From Catenaria anguillulae PL171 (taxonomy: Eukaryota; Blastocladiomycota; Blastocladiomycetes; Blastocladiales; Catenariaceae): a stretch of 41,384 nucleotides of DNA. Shown here piece after piece: positions 22,236 through 31,523 of this stretch. Within the stretch, counting starts at the first letter, position 1. Each line of letters opens with the position of its first letter. Location of the stretch: NCBI GenBank assembly GCA_002102555.1, contig MCFL01000209.1:1-41384 (forward strand), written 5' to 3'. The notes under the pieces were generated by a model. The model saw only the letters and a program-made list of their open reading frames with translations, was not told where the DNA came from and searched no databases. The position numbers were made by a program, and so were the translations under genes.

Positions 22236-22854
22236 ATGGCCGACTCGACCCGTCAATCGCTCACTGACCGCGTCATTGCCGCCGTCGTCCCCGACAGCTT
22301 GAAGAGCAGCGGGACCGTATCTCGTCAACAGGTCCGCCCAAAGACAGCACCGATTTCCATGCATACCAAGATGAATCACGATCTGACTCTCTCAATAACC
22401 CATCCCGCGCATCATGCCAGGCCCGTGGCGCCGTCGACAAGGTTCAAGCCACGCTCGAGCCCGAATCGGAAAAGTCGTACCTACAACAAGCAGCCGACAA
22501 ACTGCGCGGACTCACGGAATCCTCGTCGCTGCCCGCTTCGGCATCCGACATGGGCGGGTCCGACACGTCAACCGATCCGCGCACCGAGCCGCGCGGCGAT
22601 ACCCGGGGGCACATGCCGCTCATGCAAGCCATGTCGTCGGTTCGCCCTGGCGCCGACATGTCTGCGGCCATTGTGCCGGGCACGCCACGCCCGGGTCCGA
22701 GGGGCAGCCAATGGCGGTGCCGGAGGGGGCGTATGCGCCGAGCGGGAACTTTTGGGAGAAGCAGAGGGAGGGTAAAGAGGAAGGTATGGTTGAGAAGGCG
22801 AAAAAGATGATGGGGTTTGGCGGCGGGTCGTCATCGTCGTCGTCGCCAGACTGA
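22236..22854 (+). CDS. Hsp12/Hsp9-family stress protein, copy 1
   Basis: Members of this fungal family are small, unfolded in solution, and form amphipathic helices on membranes under stress. Exons are 22236-22331, 22421-22639 and 22708-22854, giving 153 aa. The start MADSTRQSLTDRVIAAVVPDSLKS and, after the intron, VQATLEPESEKSYLQQAADKLRG carry the family's doubled P-[DE]-S-x-K-S motif (compare S. pombe Hsp9). The tail is longer than usual (most members are 70-110 aa) and ends WEKQREGKEEGMVEKAKKMMGFGGG plus a Ser run. The second intron (68 nt, GTTCGC...GCAG) is inferred from the frame change and is less sure than the first (89 nt, phase 0). The same first-intron position occurs in copy 2. Confidence 0.75.
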
Positions 22855-23219
22855 GTCAGTCCGAGAAAGGCCGCCTGGCCGTACCAACGGTCAATGAGCC
22901 GATCCCTCCACCAAGACTCAGAGTGTTGTATCATTTTCTTTTCATGCCGATCCTATCGCGTACTATCCCTCTATCCTGTCGTATTGTCCTCATGGATTTG
23001 TGGCTGTGAGACGCGTCTCATGGCCAACGCTGAAGTGTCTCAGATCGTGGTCTGGCGTACATGGTCGATACTATTCAAGTTGGCATGCGGTAGAAAAGGA
23101 GGCACCAACCCTACCTCCCGGCCCTCAATCGCCTTTTTTCTTTTGAATTGAAACATTCAGACACATGCTAGCATTCCGACGTGTATACCGACTCAACTCA
23201 CCACAACTACACAAGCATC
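22855..23219. other. Spacer between the two Hsp12-family copies
   Basis: These 365 bases hold the 3' end of copy 1 and the promoter of copy 2. No gene or clear regulatory motif is seen. Confidence 0.45.
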
Positions 23220-24006
23220 ATGTCGGACACGAGTCGCCAAAGCTGAACTGACCGCGCTCAGGCCGCACTCACGCCAGATGCCCTCAAGTCGGACGACCAA
23301 ATCCGTCGCGAAATGGTCTGTACTCTCTGCCAGTCTTACTTGTCACAGCACATTTGAAAACCCAAATCTGACCCGCCACCCGTCACCATGGCCCACATCC
23401 CGACCCTCACTACCCTCACCACCTGCCCTCATCATCCCCACTCCCACTGGCATCCCCACAGGCCCGCGGCTCGATCGACGAAATGCAAGCCAAACTGCAA
23501 CCCGACTCGCACAAGTCGCTGCTGCAAAAGACGGTCAACTCGCTGCGCGACCTGTCGAACCACCTGCCGTTTGTGCATCACGACGCGCCCCGCTTTGACT
23601 CGGACACGTCCCAAGCCATGCCCATGCAGTCTGGCGAGGGCGAGCACCATGAGCCAACGTCGCCGCACTTGTACATTCAAGGCCACTCGGACACGTCGCA
23701 CATGTCGCGGCTGCTGTCGACGCCGGGCACGTCGGGACCCACAAAGACCACGGCAGGGGCACGTTGGGTGGTGAGCATGCCAGCGACGACATGCAGTCGA
23801 GTGACTCGACCTCGATTGTGCCGCAGTCGGGCCTACTGGCGACCACGCCTGCCGCAGAGGGCGTCCAGCATTTGCCCAAGTTTGGCGAGCATGTGAGTAT
23901 GGGAGCCGAAGGGCCCGAAGCGGATGAAGGATTGGTGTATTCCATTGTGCACAAGCTGTCGGGTTTTCATCCGGAACGCGGGACCAATACCAAGCAGCAT
24001 GGCTGA
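23220..24006 (+). pseudogene. Hsp12/Hsp9-family gene, copy 2, with in-frame TGA at codon 9
   Basis: This is a tandem paralogue of the preceding gene. Exon 1 (23220-23315) is exactly 96 nt as in copy 1, with the same phase-0 intron boundary. It reads MSDTSRQS, then TGA at 23244-23246, then TDRAQAALTPDALKS. Exon 2 (23462-23694) begins ARGSIDEMQAKLQPDSHKS, again with the family motif. A probable 62-nt intron (23695-23756) leads to the last exon, GTLGGEHASDD through FHPERGTNTKQHG, stop at 24006. Apart from the TGA the model is in frame (193 codons with stop). Copy 1 has CTC (Leu) at the TGA position. The long, well-kept frame downstream argues for a recent nonsense mutation, a consensus error, or stop readthrough. 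No other ATG would keep the first motif. Confidence 0.6.
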
Positions 24007-24218
24007 TTGGGTTGCGGATCGTGTGGGTGAGTGAGACATTTTTTGTTTCCGCCAGTTCCCAGTGTCGTTCATTGTTGTTATATCCTCTTCATTTGCCCTC
24101 GGTTCCTGATGCTACCAAGTCAATCAATCATTGTCGTATCTGCCCGTTTGATGTGTTTCACGCCGTATCAATTATCATTGTTTAAAGTCCTACATTATGT
24201 TTCGAATACTCAGTACAA

Positions 24219-25873
24219 TCACCCCTTCTTGCCAATGTTGGTCGTGACCTTCTCAATAATGCTCGCCGACACCTGTTTACCTTCAAGCAACCTTGCCTCG
24301 AAAAACTTTTGCGTCTCCTCAAACCGGTGCTGATACGAATCGAAATGGCCCATGTCAATTGTCTGAGCCCACCCCGCGGCGGCCGCCACAAACGCCAAAT
24401 CGTCTGCGCGAATGTCTTTGCAAAACAGCGCCGCGTCCATGGCCGCGTCCAGCATGCCGGGTGTTTTGACCAGGTACTCGACAATGCCGAGCCACAGCCG
24501 AAACGGTGGCGTTTGCACAATAAGGTGCTTATAGGGCTGGATCGAGAGCGTGTGCCAGCAATCGATCATGGCGAGCAGCGACAAGTGCGAGTTTGGTGTT
24601 TTGGCATCGAGAATGGGCGACTTGGGCGACGCCGATGACGACAGTGTGTACTCGTCCAACAAGGCATCCGCAAGCAACACGTCGCCGCCGTGTCCAACGC
24701 CACCAAACACATAGTCACACGCCGCGCGGACGCGGGCCTTGAACTCGTCGGCACGTTCCTGGATCATGAGCGAAAACAGCTCGTTGACGCTCCTTGCATA
24801 TTGCTTGATCTGGCGCCTGGCTGCCGGGTTGAGCAGGGCCAGCCCAGCGTACACGTGCCACTTGTTGGAGTAGATGCGCAATGTCATGGCCACTTTGACA
24901 TTGTCAATACCGCCAACATATGTCAAGTCTTCCCAGGGAAACGACGTGCGTGTCATCCAGGCCGTGCCCATGGATTTGAAGGCCAGGTGCGTCACGGCTT
25001 GCGTGTCGGCCGTGATGCGGTCGTGGTCGGCGGCGGACAGGTGGACAATTTGCGAGGAGAGCGAGGCGAGAATGGATTCGACCGTGTGCAGGGAGGCCGG
25101 GGTGGAGCGGTGAGGGATGATGACGAGCGGTTGGCCGGCGGGGGAAAACGTTGGGCCCGTGCATGGAGTGGATTGGGATCAGGTGTGTGTCGGAGGGGAG
25201 GTGCGATTCAAAAGCTTGGATTTCGGGTGCTGTGCGCGCGCAAGCAAATGGTGAGCTACTGAGGTACATAGATGCAGGAAACAGCGGGCCATGCTTGACA
25301 GAAACAAGAAATACCTTTGACAGAGGTTTGGCCAGAGACAATGGCGCCAACCTTGGTCGCTACAAGCGGGTGCTAAATGAGTGAGAAAACAGAACAAGGA
25401 TCCACGAAGAATAAGGACCTAGAGGTAGAGAACGTACAGGGCCCAAATTGCTCGACTACGGCATCAATGAACTTTGCTTCAACCGAGTAAACGATCCAGT
25501 CACTATCAGGACACATTTTCTGCAGGGGATCAGACGAAGAATCTTGTTCAATGCTCGCAAATAAGCCGATATCGATATTAATACGCACCTTCTTCGGCTG
25601 ACCAAGTGGCCGTTGGCAAGCACATTGTACTGCGGGAGCTCGCACTTGAGCTGCTCAAACTTTTCGGGAAGGTCGCAGACGTTGATGCGCTTCCAACCCG
25701 CTTGAGCGAAATGGCGGGCGTACAGGCGGCCCATATCGCCCATGCCTGTCAGCAGGTATCATATCATGAGCTCATAGGCGTTGGAGGTGCGAAGTGGAGC
25801 CAGCGCGAGCGGCAAGCGTGCCAATGATGCCGATTTCAAACGTGTCGCGGTCGATTGGTCGCTGAGTGTCCAT
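24219..25873 (-). CDS. TYR1: Prephenate dehydrogenase (NADP+)
   Basis: It converts prephenate to 4-hydroxyphenylpyruvate in tyrosine synthesis. Exons on the minus strand: 25873-25822, 25745-25589, 25502-25438, 25359-25315 and 25229-24219. The Rossmann start reads FEIGIIG + MGDMGRLYARHF across intron 1. NGHLVSRRSDWIVYSVEA, GAIVSGQTSVKAPEI, IHSMHGPNV, GQPLVIIPHRS, DTQAVTHLAF, LRIYSNKWHVYAGLALLNP and KTPNSHLSLLAMID all align with yeast Tyr1. Intron 1 has a GC donor (GCACGC). Exon 5 carries one extra G in the G5 run at 25140-25144, which breaks the frame between HGPNV and GQPLV; without it the protein would be 442 aa, near yeast's 452. The gene starts 297 bases from the STYX-like gene, facing away from it. 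Confidence 0.9.
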
Positions 25874-26170
25874 TGATTCTGAAACTATGCTCTTGGTCTT
25901 GATTACAAATGGAAAGACATGTACATGTACATGCATATTTTCGGTGCTGTAGATTTTGTGTTGACCCGTGGAGCCGTGGTCGGCCTGACCTGATCGCCCA
26001 CGACCGCCGATTCGGCTTCGGCCGAGTGCGGCGCTCTTGGGCCAGATCAATCGTTGGCATTGGCGTGAGGCCACAATCTGTGTAGCCGTAGTCGTATAGC
26101 AGAAACTCGATGCAATTCCGCCACAGCTGATTCTGATCCGAGTCTCGCCCTGCCAGACCCAGAGCCGGAG
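25874..26170. promoter_or_regulatory. Shared divergent promoter region, TYR1 / STYX-like gene
   Basis: These 297 bases lie between the ATG of TYR1 (-) and the first ATG of the STYX-like gene (+), so both promoters must overlap or sit here. A short alternating tract (catgtacatgtacatgcat) is at about 25918-25936. No defined operator is recognised. Confidence 0.5.
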
Positions 26171-27040
26171 ATGACCTTTGCCCACCCCACTTCCGCCATG
26201 GACCCGCACTCGGCCAACCCGCACCCAGATCAGCTGCCGCCCCTCACCTGGTCGTACGCCATGCGCCAGCGCGCCCAAGAGGTCATTCCGGGCGTCTTTG
26301 TCGGCCCCTACACCATGGCCCGCAACATTCCCACCCTCATCGCGCTCGGCATCTCGCATTGCGTCCTCGTCCAGTCCACTTTTGAGGCACGCCTGCGCAC
26401 CCCGCAACTCGCACAGCATGGCATCCAGGTCCTGCACATGACGGTTGAGGAGTCGCAGACACAAAACGTGATTTCGCTGTTCCCGCAATTCTCTCATTTT
26501 GTCAACCAGGCGCTGGCCATTCGCCAGGCCGCGTTGGACGAGCAAGGCCCCGTTGATGATCCAGAGGTGTTGGCCATGGCGCAAGGGTGGAATGTCCATG
26601 CGCCGCTCGCAAGGCAGGGCAACGTGTTGGTCATGTGTTTGGACGGCATGTCGCGTGGGCCAACGTTTGTGATTGCGTACATTATGGCCAAGTATGCCTT
26701 GAACTTGAGCACCACCATGCAGTATGTCCAGACGAGGAGGTATTGTGTGTTTCCATCCGATGGGTTTCGGTATCAGCTCATGGTTTGTTCTCTTGCATGA
26801 GTGGAGCAGGCACGTTCATGCAAACCAAAAGTCTCACTTTCCACACCCATCCCCTGTTGCATTGCAACTGCATAGGAATACGAGCCCATCCTCATGGCTC
26901 AGCAGGCGAGTATTCAAGGCTCAACTGCTCCGGAAAAGAAGAGGGTCGTCGACTCGGTGGCCGACTCGGGCAACGCAAGCACGGGCTTTTCGGATCGGCC
27001 AACAAGGCGGCGACGTGAGGATAGCGACGATGAGAGTTAA
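26171..27040 (+). CDS. STYX-like dual-specificity phosphatase-fold protein
   Basis: Animal STYX is a catalytically dead phosphatase-fold protein that binds phosphoproteins. Exons are 26171-26782 and 26876-27040 (intron 93 nt), 258 aa. An alternative start is the ATG at 26201, which has a stronger context. LTWSYAMRQRAQEVIPGVFVGPYTMA, FVIAYIMAKYAL, YVQTRRYCVFPSDGFRYQL and EYEPILMAQ align well with human STYX. The P-loop is VMCLDGMSRG: Cys156 and Arg162 of CX5R are present, where human STYX has Gly for Cys. But the His before Cys is Met, the Ser/Thr after Arg is Gly, and the general-acid Asp loop reads HMTVEESQ. About 25 extra residues precede the P-loop. The tail is basic then acidic (RRRREDSDDES). 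Activity cannot be judged from sequence. Confidence 0.85.
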
Positions 27041-27486
27041 TGTGAATTGCGCTCGCGATTCTGAGAGGCGAGCAACTGGGCAAGGGCACCGGACAGAACC
27101 ATCGCTATACGTTTATTTGTGTCATTCCGTTGGGTTGCGTGTGCGTTCCTTTTGGTTGCAGCGTCGGTCGCGAGCACTCGCCAGGCTTTTCGATCCCCGG
27201 TGTTGCCGTTTTTATCTTTGCCATTCTTTCATTTTCATACTTATACACACATTCAACTCTCATACCATCATTTTGGGGCTGCTGGCCATCGGTCATAACC
27301 CCCATTTGGCTGCCAAATCGTAGAGGTGAAGCACAGCCGAGGTAACGTGGCACCACCGACACGTTGGCTGTTTGCCGCCACCTTTGACGACGGTCTGAGC
27401 GCCGTCTCTCTCTTTGAATTGAAAGGAAAATAGATAAAAAGTGCCAATGATCCCCTTGAGTTCATCTTCATGTATCCGTAACTCAA
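27041..27486. other. Intergenic region before the DDHD gene
   Basis: These 446 bases separate two genes on the + strand. A pyrimidine- and T-rich stretch at about 27200-27280 may belong to a promoter or a 3' end. No gene or RNA is recognised. Confidence 0.45.
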
Positions 27487-30400
27487 ATGTCGACCAACGC
27501 CACTTCTCCGTTGCCCGCCTCCACCATGGCGACCTCGCCCGCCATGGCCCAACTCACGCCAGCACCGAGAGTTCGCCCCGAATGGTTCTATGCGACCGAC
27601 ACCCCGAAACTCGACCCAACCAAACTCAAGCTCGGCACCAATGGCACCCTCTCCACGGCCGCCGCACCCACCGCCGAACCCCAGGTCTGGGAACGCTTTG
27701 ACGCTGCCGACGCTGCACGCCTCGAGCACATGTACCAGCGCGTAGCCGCGTGGCGAGAGTCGGCCGGTGTGGCAGATCTCGTCATGCCTGGCGCATTCAA
27801 CAGCGAGCCAGCTACGCCCACGGCATCCGCATCTGCGGCCGCGGCTGCGGCTGCCTCTGCAGCTGGATCGTCGCCAACCATTTCGGGTGGTGGTGGACAC
27901 CGCCGCGGCTCATCTGCGCCACAAGTCTCTCACCCGCCCTTTTCAACCACGGTCATGTTGGGCGACGACCAACTGTTCGAAGTGGATATTGATCTCATGG
28001 TCAGGTATCCGCTGTATTGGCCCGGTCCGTTGTTTGAGGTGCGCCGCAGCACCTGGTTTGCAAACACGGGCCCGGGCGGCAAGTATGTGCCTGTGGACGC
28101 TGCCCTGAACCGCCAAGTCGAGCAAGGGTATCACAAGATCAAGCCGTGGCAATACGTTGCGTCGGCGGGTGCGTCGGCAGAGTCGCTGAGCGGGTCAATG
28201 GTCTCGATAACAGGCGACGGCGCGAAAGCAGAAAAGGCCAGTAAATCGTCCAAACCAGCGCCCGCCCCATTCACGCTTGTCCCCGACCACCGTCATCCAC
28301 TGTTTGGGCCCTACCTGTCAAAGTACATGGTCTACCTGGACGACTCAACCGCCATGCTGCGCGACGACTCGCCACTCATCAAGCTGCAACTCGGCGTTAT
28401 TTCCGCCGCATCCGCCATTGTCGGCCCGGCCGACCCGTCGACTGTCGGCACCAAGCTGATTCGCGGCCACGACAACTTGCCAGCGGTCGTCAAGGAGCGC
28501 GAAGCAAAGCTGGTCGAGATTGTCGCAAAAGCTAAAGCCGCACAGGCGGCGGCGGCCAAAGCATCGCCTGCCGGGTCCAATACGTCGCTCAATGCAGCCA
28601 CTGGCACGCCAACCGACGCCGCAACACCTGCCGGATCGGAACCTGATCTAACGCGGTCCGCCTTGTCACCACGGGCATCGCACTCGGACCTCCGCGCACA
28701 GCTCTTGACCCCACCCGACTACCCTGCGCCGGACCCGCAACCGGAATTCGATCACCTCTTACTCGTTGTCCACGGGATTGGTGCAAAGTTGTCTGAAAAG
28801 ATGGAATCCATCAGCTTTGTTGCCGACGTCAACAACCTCCGCCAGGGTATCAACCAGGCCGTCGCCGTCAAGGAGGGCGACTTCAAGGATAAGCGCATCA
28901 AGGTGCTGCCGATTCATTGGCGGCAGGCCATCCAGTTTGCAACGCAGGCACAGAGGTTTATGAACGAGTCGGATTCCGAGTCGTCGGATGACGACGACGC
29001 CGACAGTGTCTATGGTGGAGCCGATCAGTCGACGCCAAGGGCAACAGGGTCTTTGGCATCTGTGGGCAAGCAGGCGAGCTCGGCGAGCGATTTGGCCAAT
29101 CAGTCGCCGCTGGCGGGATTGGCAGATGCAGTGGCGTCGTCATCGGCAAAGAGTAAAGGCAACGACCCGAGACACATTCATAATTTGCCCGCCCTCGATG
29201 AAATCATGTTGACTCAGGTTTGCGTTCAATCTTGTAAATTCCGCACTTTCGAAAGCTCACCCTTGAAACTTTCTTTGCACCCACAGGTCCCTGCTGTCCG
29301 AACATTGGTCTCTGACGTTGTCCTCGATGTCCTCCTGTACATGTCGCCACGGTACCGTGCAGAAATCATCCACGCAGTTGCCCGCGAACTCAACCGCGTC
29401 TACACGCTCTTTTGCTCGCGGCACCCGAACTTTGCCGGCCGCACGTCCATCTTTGGCCACTCGCTCGGATCCATCATCTGCACGGAAATCCTGTCGTCCA
29501 TGCCCGCAACCCCCTCGCCGCCGCCGCGCCCAAACTCGGACGCAGCCACGTCGGCTGCCGCGGTGCCACACGTCGTGCTGCTGCGTGCCGTGCAGTCGCA
29601 TGGCAACACGGGTGCGTCGGCGGGCGATCATCGCGCGGCCATTGCAGCCGCGGCGGTTGCCGCAGGCATGCCTGCGCTGGCCCCGCCAAGTGGCGCATCG
29701 CTCGTTGGTGTGCCCGTGCCCCGACTCGCGTTTGCCGTCGACTGTTTCTTTTGCGTCGGGTCGCCCGTGGGATACTTTATGCTGCTGCAGGGCGAGCGCA
29801 TTCGCGCATACGTGCCACCGACTCCGACGGGGGCCGCGACGCCCAAACGTGCAAGCAATGCCAGCATCAAGCGCCCGCAGTGCCGGTACTTGTTTAACAT
29901 CTTTTCGCATTACGATCCCGTGGCCGTGCGCATCGAGCCGCTCGTGTCGCGAGCACTTGTCAGTAAAGACCCGAAACGGATTCCGTATCACAAGGGCGGG
30001 CTGACGGGGGCAAAACAAGCGGTCGAGAATACCTTGTCGAGGACGTACAATGCCGTTCAGAGCTTGACGAGCATGTGGCAAGGCGGTTGGGGCGGGTTTT
30101 CCGGCTCGTCGTCGGCTTCGAGTGCCTCCGCAAGTGTTGCGGGATCGACAGATGCGTTGGCATTGACGGAGCGTAACGTACCGGAGGCGCCGGCGATTGA
30201 TCCGTCACTGTTGACAAAGGAGGAGCGGCGCAAGCTCAAGGTGCAGATGCGTGAGAAGATCGATGGAATTGAGGTCCTCAACGCCCGGTACAAGCGCATT
30301 GACTTTGCGTTGCAGCAGGGTGTCCTTGAGAACCCGTACCTCGCCGCCTTGTCCACACACATGAGTTATTGGTCTGATTTGGATGTGGCCTACTTTGTGT

Positions 30401-30507
30401 GTGGCGAGCTGGTCAAGACGGTCGTTGAGGATTCGCCGTCATCGGTGGAACAAGACGCAGTCGACGGTCCAGCGGTTGATGGCGTGGATGGCAAGAAGAA
30501 CAAGTAA
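27487..30507 (+). CDS. DDHD-domain phospholipase A1 (PA-PLA1 family)
   Basis: Family members hydrolyse phosphatidic acid and related lipids on organelle membranes (human DDHD1/DDHD2, yeast Ddl1). Exons 27487-29217 and 29287-30507 give 983 aa. The 69-nt intron (GTTTGC...CACAG) has no stop in frame, so unspliced mRNA would encode 1006 aa. The N-terminal part (PEWFY, WERFDAADAARLEHMYQ) looks like the WWE-related region of the family, followed by an Ala/Ser-rich insert. VVHGIG is the oxyanion region and FGHSLGSII the nucleophile elbow (Ser636 after splicing). The DDHD domain follows: FFCVGSPVGYFMLLQG, LFNIFSHYDPVAVRIEPL, RIDFALQ and THMSYWSDLDVAYFV, holding the metal-binding Asp/His residues. Ser/Ala-rich and acidic inserts (ESSDDDDADS) look disordered. 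Confidence 0.9.
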   Translation: MSTNATSPLPASTMATSPAMAQLTPAPRVRPEWFYATDTPKLDPTKLKLGTNGTLSTAAAPTAEPQVWERFDAADAARLEHMYQRVAAWRESAGVADLVMPGAFNSEPATPTASASAAAAAAASAAGSSPTISGGGGHRRGSSAPQVSHPPFSTTVMLGDDQLFEVDIDLMVRYPLYWPGPLFEVRRSTWFANTGPGGKYVPVDAALNRQVEQGYHKIKPWQYVASAGASAESLSGSMVSITGDGAKAEKASKSSKPAPAPFTLVPDHRHPLFGPYLSKYMVYLDDSTAMLRDDSPLIKLQLGVISAASAIVGPADPSTVGTKLIRGHDNLPAVVKEREAKLVEIVAKAKAAQAAAAKASPAGSNTSLNAATGTPTDAATPAGSEPDLTRSALSPRASHSDLRAQLLTPPDYPAPDPQPEFDHLLLVVHGIGAKLSEKMESISFVADVNNLRQGINQAVAVKEGDFKDKRIKVLPIHWRQAIQFATQAQRFMNESDSESSDDDDADSVYGGADQSTPRATGSLASVGKQASSASDLANQSPLAGLADAVASSSAKSKGNDPRHIHNLPALDEIMLTQVCVQSCKFRTFESSPLKLSLHPQVPAVRTLVSDVVLDVLLYMSPRYRAEIIHAVARELNRVYTLFCSRHPNFAGRTSIFGHSLGSIICTEILSSMPATPSPPPRPNSDAATSAAAVPHVVLLRAVQSHGNTGASAGDHRAAIAAAAVAAGMPALAPPSGASLVGVPVPRLAFAVDCFFCVGSPVGYFMLLQGERIRAYVPPTPTGAATPKRASNASIKRPQCRYLFNIFSHYDPVAVRIEPLVSRALVSKDPKRIPYHKGGLTGAKQAVENTLSRTYNAVQSLTSMWQGGWGGFSGSSSASSASASVAGSTDALALTERNVPEAPAIDPSLLTKEERRKLKVQMREKIDGIEVLNARYKRIDFALQQGVLENPYLAALSTHMSYWSDLDVAYFVCGELVKTVVEDSPSSVEQDAVDGPAVDGVDGKKNK

Positions 30508-31523
30508 CTTTGGTATTGGTGGAGACCTTACAGTGGCAACAGACTCGTCTTTATTAATATGTACCAGAAAATTTATTCAGCTTTGTTTTCTTGGTCCAGT
30601 TTGTGTTGTAAAATGCATTTTGCATTCAGAGTTTGGTGTGACAGATCTTTGTTTATTGAAATTATTACCGCACGTACATTCGGAATCGCCAGCCAATAGC
30701 AAGCTTGTACATGTATACCATCTTTCCGGGGAGATGAACAGCAAATCATCACCACCCTCTTCCTCAACATCCCTCCAATTCCCCATCGCTCGTGCACTCC
30801 CTGTCGTCCTCTTTGTCGTGAGGATTGGTCCTGTGTTGAAAGCACATGAGCTTCGCGGTTCACAATTGCACGTCCATAGGAAAAACGGACGAAATTGTGG
30901 TCAGGGCCAGTGCATTCGCAGACTTACAAGAAGGCGGGAGGTGTATGATAGATGCGTGGACAGCATCTCTAGATTTGCAGCTTCATCCACACGAAGGAGC
31001 TCATGGTCCGTTTGGGTTTCAAAATACTACATGTGCCACACCCCATACAAAGCCATGAACGCAACGAAATAGTGTTGACCAGACAAGAAACAAAGAAGAC
31101 TATCCAAAACAAAGAAGCAAATTCAAGTGGCAAAAGCAAGAGAGACAAAGGACGCGGGGGACGAGGACAGATACTCGATCGATTGGGTGAGTGTGGATGA
31201 GAAGAACAAAAACCAAAGAGACAAATGAGGACAGGATGAGAAAGAGTTACAGGCGATAAGGGACAGAGGGAGGAATATGGGCAACAATTGACGAAGCGCA
31301 AAAGGGGGGGATCGTGCCAAGTCGACTGCTTCACGGCGAGCAGGTTCGAAAAGAGTGGCAAGACGACGGAGGAAAAACAAGAGGATGAGACAAGGGGATG
31401 GGTGCGATCGTCAAGTCAATGAACGGGTGGTGGTGGCGAAGATGGCATGAGAAATGGTATGAGTAAAGACAAAACAACGCCAACAACAGTCACACACGCA
31501 CACACACATACATACTTGAGAAT
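30508..31523. other. Gene-free convergent region between DDHD and NOT1 genes
   Basis: About 1 kb lies between the two stop codons. It is AT-rich near the DDHD end, then purine-rich on the + strand (about 31080-31400, many GA/AAG runs). A short CA repeat sits at about 31491-31510. I find no protein family, tRNA or known RNA in it. It is long for two 3' ends and could hide a non-coding RNA. Confidence 0.5.
31491..31512. repeat. CA microsatellite
   Basis: Repeated CA with single-base breaks (cacacacgcacacacacata), just downstream of the NOT1 stop on the minus strand. Confidence 0.7.

Noticed and set aside
22640-22707. Frame change in Hsp12-family copy 1 read as a mutation.
   Set aside because: A 68-nt GT-AG intron of normal size for this window explains the frame change exactly.
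23244-23246. Reassignment of TGA to an amino acid.
   Set aside because: ACO2 and the LRR gene end in TGA at their expected C-termini, so TGA is a normal stop in this genome.
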